Assembly: GCA_024235095.1 (NCBI GenBank)
Contig: JACKNC010000002.1
Location: forward strand, 248,001 to 312,000
DNA from: Gammaproteobacteria bacterium
GTDB lineage: Bacteria > Pseudomonadota > Gammaproteobacteria > Competibacterales > Competibacteraceae
Length of the DNA stretch: 64,000 nt
Direction: 5' to 3'
The position numbers and the translations under genes are program-made. Positions 34,717 through 43,489 of the stretch are shown here, piece after piece. The notes beneath the pieces were generated by a model that saw only the letters and a program-made list of their open reading frames with translations, searched no databases and was not told where the DNA came from. Each line of letters starts with the position of its first letter. Position 1 is the stretch's first letter.

Positions 34717-35172
34717 CTATGGCGCCAGATTGGCCAACATTCGTTGACCCGCCGTTGAGAGCGCAACTGCTTGACAGATACGGCCCTCGCCCGCGTAACT
34801 CAGCGCGATCTCCAGATCGGCTGCTGGCAACTCTCCATAGCCATGTTCCGGCCACTCGATCAGTAGCACTGCCTGACCGTCGAGCTGATCGCGGAATCCC
34901 AGAAACTCCAATTCCTCGGGATCGGCCAAGCGGTATAAATCCCAGTGAAACAGCCGCCATAATCCAACTGAATACGGCTCCACGAGTGTGAACGTCGGGC
35001 TTTTGACTGCGCCCTGATGCCCTAGCGCATGCACCAAACCGCGAACCAGCGTGGTTTTGCCTGCACCCAGATCGCCGCTTAAATAAAGGATGCAACCCGG
35101 CGCCAGCGCCACCGCCAAGCATGCGCCCAGGGCCTCAGTGGCAGTTGCCGAATCAAGAGCAAAGGTCAGCAT
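34717..35172 (-). CDS. tsaE: tRNA threonylcarbamoyladenosine biosynthesis ATPase TsaE
   Basis: TsaE is the ATPase that supports TsaB-TsaD in making t6A37 on ANN-decoding tRNAs. The 151-residue product has the Walker A GDLGAGKTTLVRGLVHALG, TFTLVEPY and FHWDLYRLADPEELEFLG. It starts 3 bases after the nnr stop, the usual nnr-tsaE operon. The stop codon abuts a degenerate MITE. Confidence 0.94.
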   Translation of the reverse strand: MLTFALDSATATEALGACLAVALAPGCILYLSGDLGAGKTTLVRGLVHALGHQGAVKSPTFTLVEPYSVGLWRLFHWDLYRLADPEELEFLGFRDQLDGQAVLLIEWPEHGYGELPAADLEIALSYAGEGRICQAVALSTAGQRMLANLAP

Positions 35173-35175
35173 GGC

Positions 35176-36660
35176 TCAGGGATTGACCCCCTGGCGCAGG
35201 AAAGGCAACAAATCAGTCGCCAGCAAACCCCGTTCGCCACCGACTTGCGCGGCTTGATCGCCCGCTAGACCATGCAGGTAAACACCCGCTTTAGCAGCGG
35301 CAAACGGCGGAAGACCCTGCGCCAGCAACGCGGCGATCACCCCGGTCAGCACATCGCCCATGCCGCCGCTGGCCATGCCCGGATTCCCCGTAGCGCACAG
35401 CGCGACACCCCCTTGCTCGCGGCTGGCGATCAGCGAACCGGCGCCTTTGAGTACCACTATGCCACCATAGCGCAGGGCCAGGTCCTCGACGGCAGTGAGT
35501 CGATCGGCTTCGACTTGCGTCGGCGTCATCTTCAACAGCCGCGCCGCCTCTCCAGGATGCGGCGTCAAAATCCAGTTTTCCCGAAACAGCGGTTCGGTCG
35601 CCAGAAAATTCAACCCATCCGCATCGATGACTAGCGGTTTATCGCTGGCCAGAGCCGCATCGAGCAGGGTCCGACCCCAGTCGTCGCGTCCCAGACCGGG
35701 ACCGATGGCGATGACTGTAGCCCGGTTCAGCAGCGGCTCCAGTTCCCCCGGCGTTTCCACGCCCCGGAACATCAGTTCAGGGCGAACCGCTGCTTGCAGA
35801 CCAGCATGAGCAGCGCGCGTGGCGATGCTGGTCAGTCCCGCACCGCACCGGGCGGCGGCTTCCCCGGTTAGTCGCGCTGCGCCGGCCATGCCATGATCGC
35901 CGCCGATGACCAGAACATGGCCGAAATAGCCCTTGTGGGCGCTGCGTTGACGCGGGGGCAGCAGGCCCGGCAAGTCCTCGCCGGCATAGCGCCGACAAGC
36001 CGGATGCAGGGGGGGATAAATATCCGGCGGCGCACTCAGATCGGCGAAATGAATCTTGCCGCAACAGGCGGGTCCCTGGCCGGTGAAAAGGCCCAGCTTT
36101 AGGCCAATGAAGGTGATGGTCGCCGCCGCGCGAATGGCTGCGCCAAGGATGGCGCCGGTGTCGGCCTGGAGGCCCGAAGGAATATCGAGAGCTAGGATAT
36201 CGGCGGGATAAGCGTTCAGGGTTTCGATGGCGTCCCGCCAGACGCCGCTCACCTCGCGCTCCAGGCCAGTGCCCAGGATCGCGTCGACCAGCAGTTCGGA
36301 ATCGTCCAGGCTCGCTGTACTGAAAGGGGTGATCGGCGTTTCAGCGGCAAGCGCATCCCGCCAGGCCGTTTGAGCGTCGCCACGAAGTCCGGCGGGATCG
36401 GCCAGCGTCAATACGCGCGCCTGCAACCCGGCTTGGCGGGCTAACCGCGCGACCACATAACCATCGCCGCCATTATTGCCGCCGCCGCAGATGACCGCGA
36501 TGCGCCGCGCGTTTGGCCAGCGCTGGCGCAGCAGATCGAAAGCCGCTTCGCCGGCCCGGCTCATCAGGGTATAACCAGGAATACCACGTTCCTCGATAGC
36601 GATACGGTCCAGCTCCCGCACCTGGGCGGCGCGGTACAGTTCAAAAGGCAGTTCGCGCAT
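35176..36660 (-). CDS. nnr: Bifunctional NAD(P)H-hydrate epimerase/ADP-dependent dehydratase
   Basis: The 494-residue protein repairs hydrated NAD(P)H. The N-terminal YjeF_N epimerase half (about 1-210) has VICGGGNNGGDGYVVARLA and LALDIPSGLQADTG; the C-terminal dehydratase half (about 225-490) has the ribokinase-like GNPGMASGGMGDVLTGVIAA. ATG 36660 has AGGAGG 6 bases upstream; a TTG further upstream (36684) is less likely. It is divergent from queG and followed by tsaE. Confidence 0.93.
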   Translation of the reverse strand: MRELPFELYRAAQVRELDRIAIEERGIPGYTLMSRAGEAAFDLLRQRWPNARRIAVICGGGNNGGDGYVVARLARQAGLQARVLTLADPAGLRGDAQTAWRDALAAETPITPFSTASLDDSELLVDAILGTGLEREVSGVWRDAIETLNAYPADILALDIPSGLQADTGAILGAAIRAAATITFIGLKLGLFTGQGPACCGKIHFADLSAPPDIYPPLHPACRRYAGEDLPGLLPPRQRSAHKGYFGHVLVIGGDHGMAGAARLTGEAAARCGAGLTSIATRAAHAGLQAAVRPELMFRGVETPGELEPLLNRATVIAIGPGLGRDDWGRTLLDAALASDKPLVIDADGLNFLATEPLFRENWILTPHPGEAARLLKMTPTQVEADRLTAVEDLALRYGGIVVLKGAGSLIASREQGGVALCATGNPGMASGGMGDVLTGVIAALLAQGLPPFAAAKAGVYLHGLAGDQAAQVGGERGLLATDLLPFLRQGVNP

Positions 36661-36784
36661 GAGCAACCTCCTGGGCGGCGGCAATAATGAGGCATAATAG
36701 ATAGATCCAATATCTATTGTAGACCTGTTTTGACAACCGCCATGAACCCTTTTTGCGCCGTCGAGCCTGTTGTGCTGGTAGCAG

Positions 36785-37969
36785 GTGAATACTGAATCTA
36801 ATCTTGAGGTAAGCGTTCACCTCCCCCCTTTGAAAAAGGGGGGCCGGGGGGGATTGCGCACGGGCGATGGGGCCAAAATCCCCCCTAACCCCCCTTTGCC
36901 AAAGGGGGGGACTGAACGGTTACATCTTGAGTTTGCTGAATTCGCCGTTCTCATCAAGACCTGGGGACAGGCGTTGGGCTTTCAGAAAGTCGGCGTCACG
37001 GATATTCATCTCGGCGAACATGAGCAGTGGTTGCTCGACTGGTTGGCGGCGGGTTTCCACGGCGAGATGGGTTACATGGCTCGGCATGGCGTCAGGCGCA
37101 GCCGCCCGGCGGAATTGGTTCCCGGCACAATCCGGGTAATTACAGCGCGCATGGATTATCAACCACCGGAGACGGTTGAGCCGTGGAGCGTGTTGCATCG
37201 ACCGGATTTGGGCTATGTCTCGCGTTATGCTCTGGGGCGGGATTATCACAAAGTGCTGCGCAACCGGTTGCAACGCCTGGCGGAACGCATCGCCGCCGCT
37301 ATCGGGCCGTTTGGCTATCGGGTGTTCGTGGACAGCGCGCCGGTGCTGGAAAAAGCGCTGGCGGCAAAAGCCGGGCTAGGGTGGATTGGCAAGCACAGCA
37401 ACCTGCTGGACCGGCAAGCGGGTTCCTGGTTTTTCCTCGGCGAAATTTATGTCGATTTACCCCTGCCTGTGGATGAACCGGCGAGTGCACATTGCGGGCG
37501 CTGTACGGCCTGTCTGGACATTTGTCCGACCCACGCCATCGTTGCGCCCTATCAGATCGATGCCCGGCGCTGTATTTCCTATCACACAATTGAATTGCAT
37601 GGGCCGATTCCATTGGAGTTCCGCCGGGCCATGGGTAACCGGATTTATGGCTGCGATGACTGCCAACTGGTTTGCCCCTGGAATCGCTTTGCCCGACCCA
37701 CGGTAGAGCCGGATTTTCGCGCCCGGCATGGTCTGGATGCGCCGAGTTTGATCGAGTTATTCCGCTGGAGCGAAACGGAATTCTTGCATTACACCGAGGG
37801 CAGCGCCCTGCGCCGGATCGGTCATGAACGCTGGCTACGCAATATCGCTGTGGCGCTGGGTAATGCGCCACATTCGCCCGAGGTTATCGCCGCCTTGCGG
37901 GCGCGGCTGGCGCATCCGTCAGACCTAGTGCGAGAGCATGTTCACTGGGCGCTTGCAGGGAGGGAATGA
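36785..37969 (+). CDS. queG: Epoxyqueuosine reductase with a 41-codon MITE insertion
   Basis: QueG reduces epoxyqueuosine to queuosine in tRNA with a cobalamin and two 4Fe-4S clusters. The clusters are marked by CGRCTACLDICPTHAI and CDDCQLVCPWN, followed by a HEAT-like C-terminus. From GTG 36785 the frame reads MNTESNLE, then passes through an entire MITE (36809-36923) plus its 8-bp duplication, then FAEFAVLIKTWGQALGFQKV, which matches the family start. The insertion is 123 bp, exactly 41 codons, without a stop. Removing it gives 353 residues starting like normal QueG. Function is likely but depends on tolerance of the inserted segment. Confidence 0.9.
   Translation: MNTESNLEVSVHLPPLKKGGRGGLRTGDGAKIPPNPPLPKGGTERLHLEFAEFAVLIKTWGQALGFQKVGVTDIHLGEHEQWLLDWLAAGFHGEMGYMARHGVRRSRPAELVPGTIRVITARMDYQPPETVEPWSVLHRPDLGYVSRYALGRDYHKVLRNRLQRLAERIAAAIGPFGYRVFVDSAPVLEKALAAKAGLGWIGKHSNLLDRQAGSWFFLGEIYVDLPLPVDEPASAHCGRCTACLDICPTHAIVAPYQIDARRCISYHTIELHGPIPLEFRRAMGNRIYGCDDCQLVCPWNRFARPTVEPDFRARHGLDAPSLIELFRWSETEFLHYTEGSALRRIGHERWLRNIAVALGNAPHSPEVIAALRARLAHPSDLVREHVHWALAGRE
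36809..36923. repeat. IS66-like MITE with 8-bp duplication (ATCTTGAG), in frame in queG
   Basis: The 115-bp element has ends GTAAGCGTTCA and TGAACGGTTAC, a near-perfect inverted pair, and both inner palindromes. ATCTTGAG flanks it at 36801-36808 and 36924-36931. It is read through as PPLKKGGRGG...PPLPKGG in the queG frame. Confidence 0.88.
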
Positions 37970-37984
37970 ACGCTGATCCAGCCT

Positions 37985-39385
37985 CTACTCGTCCTCGCCA
38001 ATCCGGTATTCCTTGAGGCGGCGCTTCAAGGTGGAGAGCGGGATACCCAACTCGCGAGCGACAGCCGCCTTGTTGTTGCGATTCCGCTCCATCGCCTCGA
38101 CGATCATTTGCCGCTCCATGTCCTTGAGATGCGCGCGCGCGTCCGCTCCGGTTTTAGGGATCGAGGTCGGCTCAATCGGGCTGGGCGGTGGCGAGACCGG
38201 GGGCAGCGCGGAGGTTACCGGAACCGGCATTATGGCCGGCGCCAGCGCCACCTTGGGCAGTCGCAAATCCTCGGCGCGAATTTCCCGGTCGCCACACATG
38301 ACCGCCGCCCGCTCCAGCACATTGCGCAATTCCCGCACATTGCCCGGCCAGGGATAGCTTTGCAACGCCGCCATGGCCCCTTCCGAAAACCGGCTGTTTA
38401 ATTGCAATTGCTGGCAAAGATGCTGGGCAATCGGGGGGATATCCTCACGAATCTCGCGCAGCGCCGGCAGGTCGATGGGCACCACCGACAGGCGGTAAAA
38501 CAGGTCGGTGCGGAAGGCGCCCGCCCGGACCATCGCCGCCAGATCGCGATGGGTAGCGGTAATGACCCGGACATCGACCCGAGTCGATTTGTCCGAGCCG
38601 ATCGGCGTGACCTCGCGGCTTTCCAACACCCGCAGTAATCGGGGTTGCAAGTCCAGCGGCAATTCGCCAATTTCGTCAATGAACAAGGTGCCGGTGTGGG
38701 CCTGGCGGAACGCCCCTTCGCGGGAACCAGTCGCGCCGGTAAACGCGCCCTTGATGTGGCCAAACAGGTCGTTGCGCACCATTTCGGGATCGGTCACTGA
38801 AGCGTCGAACACGACAAAGGGGCCAGATCGGCCAGAAAAAGTGTGCAGCGTGCGCGCCACCAACTCTTTGCCCGAACCGGATTCACCGTTCAGATGGACA
38901 GTGGTTGGCGTGGGCGCTACCGCTCGAATCAGGCCATAGAGTTCCCGCATTCGTTCGCTCGATCCCACCAGTTCGCCCAGATGATCCTGGTGCGGCACCG
39001 CGACCTTGCGTTCCTCGGTATGCTGGCGGACCAACAGCTGCGAATAGCCAAGCCGGCATTCCGCATCAAGCGGAATATAGGCTTCAGTAATCTGTACGCC
39101 GTTGATGAAGGTGCCATTGGTCGATCCCAGGTCGCGCAGCAACAAGCCATTTGGCGTCATGAGAATTTCAGCATGCCGGCGCGAAACCGCGCGGTCGGTG
39201 AGCACCACGTCGTTGTCCGGCGCCGTGCCGATTCGCACGTTGGGCAAACCCAAACTGATTTCCAGTCCGGCGTCTGATCCAGCGATTACTCGCAATTCAA
39301 TCGCTTCGAACTGGAACCGCAATCGCGACTTGGCGGCCGCGACAATGATTTCGGTCCCATCGCCGGGAGAAGTAAATGAAGCCAT
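37985..39385 (-). CDS. FHA-domain sigma-54-dependent transcriptional regulator
   Basis: The 466-residue protein has an N-terminal FHA domain (about 25-115: DVVLTDRAVSRRHAE, LLLRDLGSTNGTFING), which binds phosphothreonine. A sigma-54 AAA+ domain (about 140-370) has GESGSGKELVARTLH, the sigma-contact loop GAFTGA, FIDEIGELPLDLQPRLLR and WPGNVRELRN. A Fis-type HTH ends the protein (NNKAAVARELGIPLSTLKRR). It activates transcription from sigma-54 promoters in response to a phosphorylated partner; the Ser/Thr kinase at 41177-43471 is a plausible input, by proximity only. Confidence 0.9.
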   Translation of the reverse strand: MASFTSPGDGTEIIVAAAKSRLRFQFEAIELRVIAGSDAGLEISLGLPNVRIGTAPDNDVVLTDRAVSRRHAEILMTPNGLLLRDLGSTNGTFINGVQITEAYIPLDAECRLGYSQLLVRQHTEERKVAVPHQDHLGELVGSSERMRELYGLIRAVAPTPTTVHLNGESGSGKELVARTLHTFSGRSGPFVVFDASVTDPEMVRNDLFGHIKGAFTGATGSREGAFRQAHTGTLFIDEIGELPLDLQPRLLRVLESREVTPIGSDKSTRVDVRVITATHRDLAAMVRAGAFRTDLFYRLSVVPIDLPALREIREDIPPIAQHLCQQLQLNSRFSEGAMAALQSYPWPGNVRELRNVLERAAVMCGDREIRAEDLRLPKVALAPAIMPVPVTSALPPVSPPPSPIEPTSIPKTGADARAHLKDMERQMIVEAMERNRNNKAAVARELGIPLSTLKRRLKEYRIGEDE

Positions 39386-39553
39386 GCCATCACCGGATAA
39401 GGTCGTAAATGAAAATTATTCTACATCAATTTGGTCGGGTTTGACGCTGACGCAAGCACTCCGCATGAGCACATGGTTGGACGGCCCATCTCGACGCTGT
39501 TCGATAACTTGCACTACACTTGACGAAACCCCAACAAAACCGTGGAAACCGCC

Positions 39554-40318
39554 ATGCGCCGAGTTGTCTTTAATCAAAAAGGGGGAGTGGGTAAATCCAC
39601 TATTGCCTGCAATCTGGCTGCGATCAGCGCCGCGCAGGGTCGCCGGACCCTGCTGGTGGATCTGGACCCGCAGGCTAATGCCTCCCGCTATCTGCTAGGT
39701 CCATCCCTGGAAGAACAGAAAAAAACGCTGGCCCATTTTTTCGACGATATCCTGGCCTATAAGGTCTTTGGCGACAAGCCGAACGCCTATATAGTGCCAA
39801 CCCGGTTCGACAATCTTGGCGTGTTGCCGTCCGATCCTCGGCTGGAGGAACTCCAGGTCAAGCTGGAATCGCGCTACAAGATGTACAAACTGCGCGAGGC
39901 CCTGGACACGCTCAAAGAGGTTGACGATATTTTCATCGATACCCCGCCAGCATTGAATTTCTTCACCCGTTCAGCACTGATTGCCGCCGATACCTGCCTG
40001 ATCCCCTTTGACTGCGATGATTTTTCGCGCCGTGCCCTGTACACGCTGATGGACAGCGTTCGGGAAATCCAGGCCGATCATAACCGCGATCTGCGGGTGG
40101 AAGGCATTATTGTCAACCACTATCAGGCTCGCGCCCGGTTGCCGGTGCGGATGGTCGAAGAACTTCGCGCCGAAGGATTGCCGGTGCTGGACGCTTTTCT
40201 GTCCGCTTCGATCAAGATCCGCGAATCGCACGCTCAGGCGCTGCCGATGATTCATCTTGATTCCAAACACAAGCTGAGCCGTGAATTCGAGGCGCTTTAC
40301 CGTCTGTTGGCAGTCTGA
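39554..40318 (+). CDS. ParA/Soj-family ATPase
   Basis: The 254-residue protein has the deviant Walker A motif FNQKGGVGKSTIACNLA at its N-terminus, LLVDLDPQANAS and the Walker B-like DDIFIDTPPA. Such ATPases position chromosomes, plasmids or protein clusters. No parB or parS is seen beside it, so it is an orphan ParA, perhaps for positioning another cargo. ATG 39554 starts directly at the motif; a GTG at 39542 would add four residues. Confidence 0.88.
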   Translation: MRRVVFNQKGGVGKSTIACNLAAISAAQGRRTLLVDLDPQANASRYLLGPSLEEQKKTLAHFFDDILAYKVFGDKPNAYIVPTRFDNLGVLPSDPRLEELQVKLESRYKMYKLREALDTLKEVDDIFIDTPPALNFFTRSALIAADTCLIPFDCDDFSRRALYTLMDSVREIQADHNRDLRVEGIIVNHYQARARLPVRMVEELRAEGLPVLDAFLSASIKIRESHAQALPMIHLDSKHKLSREFEALYRLLAV

Positions 40319-40363
40319 TTCAGCGCCTTCATTCTTTCCACGTTCTGCTATGAGACCACGCTC

Positions 40364-41131
40364 ATGATGAAAGAACCCGATCCTGCCGTTGTTACCTCCA
40401 TCGCCGATGAAATGCGCCGCGCCCGCCGTTTGCTGTTCATTACCGGCGCGGGCATTTCCGCGGATTCCGGCCTGCCGACCTATCGCGGGATCGGTGGGCT
40501 GTATAACGATAAGGCCACTGAGGAAAATTTTTCGATTGAAACCGCTCTGTCCGGAGGGATGCTGGAGGCCAATCCGGCGATCACCTGGAAATATCTACAT
40601 CAGATTGAAAATTCCTGCCGGGGCGCCCGCTTCAATGACGCTCACGCCATTATCGCCGAATGGCAGGATCATTTCGATGTTTGCGTGCTGACCCAGAATA
40701 TCGATGGGTTCCATCGGGATGCGGGCAGCCGAAATTTGATCGAGATGCATGGCGATATTCACGATCTGCTCTGCACCCGTTGTGATTATACGGTCACCGT
40801 ACCTGACTATAGCGGACTGGAGATGCCGCCATCCTGCCCACAGTGCAAGGCCCTGGTGCGGCCACGGGTGGTGCTGTTTGGCGAGGCGCTACCTTCTCAC
40901 GCCATCCAGCATCTTTACCGGGAGTTGGATCAGGGGTTTGATCTAGTATTCAGCATCGGCACCACCAGCGTATTTCCCTACATCGCTGGACCCGTGGCGC
41001 AAGCCAGCCAGATGGGCATTCCCACGGTAGAGATCAATCCCACTGATACGAATGTGACCCGTTTTATCGATTACAAACTGGCCTCGGGTGCAGCGGCTAG
41101 CTTGCAGGCGATTCGCGAAGCGTGTCGGTAG
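40364..41131 (+). CDS. NAD-dependent protein deacylase (sirtuin)
   Basis: The 255-residue sirtuin has the NAD-binding FITGAGISADSGLPTYRG, TQNIDGFHRDAG, the catalytic His in EMHGDIHDL, and a zinc site from two Cys pairs (CTRC and CPQC). It would remove acyl groups from lysines using NAD+. The Tyr/Arg pair that marks SIRT5-like desuccinylases is not obvious. It follows the ParA gene by 45 bases in the same direction. Confidence 0.9.
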   Translation: MMKEPDPAVVTSIADEMRRARRLLFITGAGISADSGLPTYRGIGGLYNDKATEENFSIETALSGGMLEANPAITWKYLHQIENSCRGARFNDAHAIIAEWQDHFDVCVLTQNIDGFHRDAGSRNLIEMHGDIHDLLCTRCDYTVTVPDYSGLEMPPSCPQCKALVRPRVVLFGEALPSHAIQHLYRELDQGFDLVFSIGTTSVFPYIAGPVAQASQMGIPTVEINPTDTNVTRFIDYKLASGAAASLQAIREACR

Positions 41132-41176
41132 AGACTTTCAGAGGTCAGGGGTCAGGCCGGTTTTTCTCATTACCGG

Positions 41177-43471
41177 TTATCGGGGTCGGCGCGGCGGGGG
41201 GTTGACATATTGGGGGGATGGACGATCACGTCGCTCGACTCGCGCCGCGTTATTGTTGTTGTTATAGGTCAGGGCCTGCTCGACATCTTTTAGCCCACGC
41301 TCGATCTCTACGCCTACCGATGCGCTGGTCCGGCTGACCTGTTTGGTGAATTCTTCCATACCGCGGCGGATTTGTGTTGCAGCGCGTGCGGCGTCTTTTT
41401 GAAATTGCGTAATTGGATTAGCTGTTCGACGCGCCGGTTTTCTCGATGTGGCAGCATGTCGAACGGGCTTTGGCTGGGAACGCGCCGTACTGGCGACAGG
41501 GGTTGGTGCGGGGGTGGATCGCGAGCGCTGGACAGACGCCGTTGTTGATTTAGGATCGGTGCGACTGACAAGCTGAATGGGCGGCAACGTGGACGACGTG
41601 GATTGCTGGCGAGATGTCAGCTCAATCGGCGGTAGAGTGGGGCGCGCTGGCTGTGAACGGGCGGTCAGTTCAATAGGCGGCAACGTAGGCGGCGTGGACC
41701 GCGAACGGGATTTCAGTTCAATCGGCGGCAATGCTGGCGGTGCTGCCCGTTTCGAGCGTGGTTCGACACGCGCAACGGGCGCAGCCGGTGTAGCGACCGG
41801 CGTACGGGGTGTAGCAACAGGCGCGGGCCGGCTTGCGGGCGGAGAAGATGACGGAATCGTTTTAACGGCCTGATCGGTGCGCGCCGCGGGCTTGGCGATG
41901 CGCTCCTGACGCGGCTTAGGCGCTGCGACTTTAGCCGTAGTCGGCGACGAACGATGCATGACCGATGGCTCCGGTTCGGCAGGCGCGGCAGGCTTCGCTT
42001 GCGGTTTAGCAATAACCACCTGCTCCTGTTGCACCTGCTCTTCCGCGCGGGGGGGCGACGAGTCAAGGTTTTCTGCATCAGACAGAGTTTCCATATCGAC
42101 TTCCGGCGGTTCCGGGGCTTCCAGGGTTTCTTCGTCGGTTACAAGGACAGGACGGGATTCAGCCGCAGAGGGCGGAGTATTCTCTACGGACAAGTCTTCG
42201 ACAACCGGCTTGGAGGGTTCCGAAGTTTCCTGGGTGGCGATGGCGACGACGGGTTCAGGCGTTACCGGGAGCGGGGGGCTATCGAATGGACGAAGAGCGA
42301 TGGCCCAGGCCAAAGCGCCCGCCAGGGCCAGAATGCCGACCAAGGTTTTTTTGGTTGGGCGTGAATAACCCGAGCGGTTTACCGCTGTCAGGCGGCGCGA
42401 ACGCGGATTCGGTGGCAGGGTCAGCGGCGAAATATCCCAGTTGGGTTCATCGGCTGCAAGAACCGGTTTTGGCTCGTGGTTACAGGCAATCAGCTGACTG
42501 GCGCGCACCGCGTCCAGCACGGCGCGAATCTCCGTGGCGTTTTCAGGCCGGTCATCCGGGTTCCGGGCCAGTAACCGTGTGATCAGATCGGCGAGCAGGG
42601 TCGCCGTCCCACCCCCTGGTTGGGTCGAGACTGGAATCGTCCAGAACTCGATGGAGCGTTGTAACAGTTTGCGTTCCTGATCATTCAATTCCCCGAGTTC
42701 TTCGCAGCGCTGAGCCGCGCCTTCCTGACCGTGTTGCGCCAACAATTGACCCAGGCGCCGCTGGGCGGCGGTGGCGGGTTGATCGGTGAGAAGCGTGAAC
42801 AGTAGCAGTCCCAGCGCGTAATAGTCAGCGCGCGGACCGACCGCGTATTCATAACCTTCCGCGCTGGTCGAGGCCGGTAGCGCCTGCTCCGGGGCCATAG
42901 TGGCGGGCGTACCGATGAAGGAACGGGTACTGTCGCCATCGTGGCGTTTAAGCGAACCAAAATCCGCCAGCTTGAGCAACGCGCCATCCTGATCAACCAG
43001 AATGTTGCTGAATTTCAGATCGCGGTACACAAAACCGGCGTCATGAATGACTTCCAAACCGCTCAGGATTTGCCCGGCCCAGTCGAGAATGCGCTCCAAT
43101 GCCAGCGGCGGAGCGCTGTCCTGGCGTTTTTGCGCCAGCCATTGGCCAAGATTGGCGGACAATTGCTCCATCACCAGCACCGGTTGTCCATCGAGCTGGC
43201 CATGATCGAGCAGCGTAACGATATGGCGGGATTGTTCACTGCTCAGCCGGGACAGAAAGGCGATTTCGCGTTCCAGGTGAGCGCGCCAATGACCTTGCAG
43301 ACTGGGATCAGCCTGCTCCATGGCCAGGGTATTGATCAGCTTGAGGGCAACAGGATATCCAACGGCGTCAGTCGCCGCCCACACTTGACCGTAGCTCCCG
43401 GCTCCAGTCGAGAGCACATTATCCAGTCGGTAATCTCGTCCATTGATGACAATATGTTCGCCGCTCTGCAT
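41177..43471 (-). CDS. Membrane-anchored Ser/Thr protein kinase with Pro-rich repeats
   Basis: The 764-residue protein has an N-terminal Hanks-type kinase domain (about 1-310): glycine loop STGAGSYGQVW, Lys in VALKLIN, catalytic loop VYRDLKFSN (Tyr for the usual His), DFGSLKR and GTPATMAPEQ. A single membrane helix (VGILALAGALAWAIAL) is near residue 380. The remainder is a Pro/Ser/Ala-rich, basic periplasmic region with four LPPIEL-type repeats (41562-41745), and a short predicted coiled segment near the C-terminus. It starts 19 bases after the decarboxylase stop. Phosphorylation targets are unknown. Confidence 0.88.
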   Translation of the reverse strand: MQSGEHIVINGRDYRLDNVLSTGAGSYGQVWAATDAVGYPVALKLINTLAMEQADPSLQGHWRAHLEREIAFLSRLSSEQSRHIVTLLDHGQLDGQPVLVMEQLSANLGQWLAQKRQDSAPPLALERILDWAGQILSGLEVIHDAGFVYRDLKFSNILVDQDGALLKLADFGSLKRHDGDSTRSFIGTPATMAPEQALPASTSAEGYEYAVGPRADYYALGLLLFTLLTDQPATAAQRRLGQLLAQHGQEGAAQRCEELGELNDQERKLLQRSIEFWTIPVSTQPGGGTATLLADLITRLLARNPDDRPENATEIRAVLDAVRASQLIACNHEPKPVLAADEPNWDISPLTLPPNPRSRRLTAVNRSGYSRPTKKTLVGILALAGALAWAIALRPFDSPPLPVTPEPVVAIATQETSEPSKPVVEDLSVENTPPSAAESRPVLVTDEETLEAPEPPEVDMETLSDAENLDSSPPRAEEQVQQEQVVIAKPQAKPAAPAEPEPSVMHRSSPTTAKVAAPKPRQERIAKPAARTDQAVKTIPSSSPPASRPAPVATPRTPVATPAAPVARVEPRSKRAAPPALPPIELKSRSRSTPPTLPPIELTARSQPARPTLPPIELTSRQQSTSSTLPPIQLVSRTDPKSTTASVQRSRSTPAPTPVASTARSQPKPVRHAATSRKPARRTANPITQFQKDAARAATQIRRGMEEFTKQVSRTSASVGVEIERGLKDVEQALTYNNNNNAARVERRDRPSPQYVNPPPRRPR
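41562..41745 (-). repeat. Four LPPIEL-type tandem repeats in the kinase
   Basis: The gene encodes four imperfect 17-18 residue repeats centred on LPPIELKSR, LPPIELTAR, LPPIELTSR and LPPIQLVSR, each spaced by Ser/Pro-rich linkers. They fall in the predicted periplasmic part and could bind a wall or protein partner. Confidence 0.7.
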
Positions 43472-43489
43472 GAAAAGGGTGGGCTGGTC

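Noticed and set aside
34703..35122. A 139-codon frame overlapping tsaE on the same strand
   Set aside because: It overlaps tsaE in another frame, and only tsaE has the Walker motif and family features.
39554..40318. ParA gene as evidence of a plasmid or a replication origin
   Set aside because: There is no parB, parS, dnaA or repeat cluster nearby, and neighbours are chromosomal housekeeping genes.
41954..42368. Long open frames opposite the Ser/Thr kinase gene
   Set aside because: They are antisense shadows of a GC-rich, low-complexity coding region, with repetitive Gly/Ser/Arg composition and no recognisable motif. The same applies to long antisense frames over thiD, hemL, pfk and the OadA-like gene.
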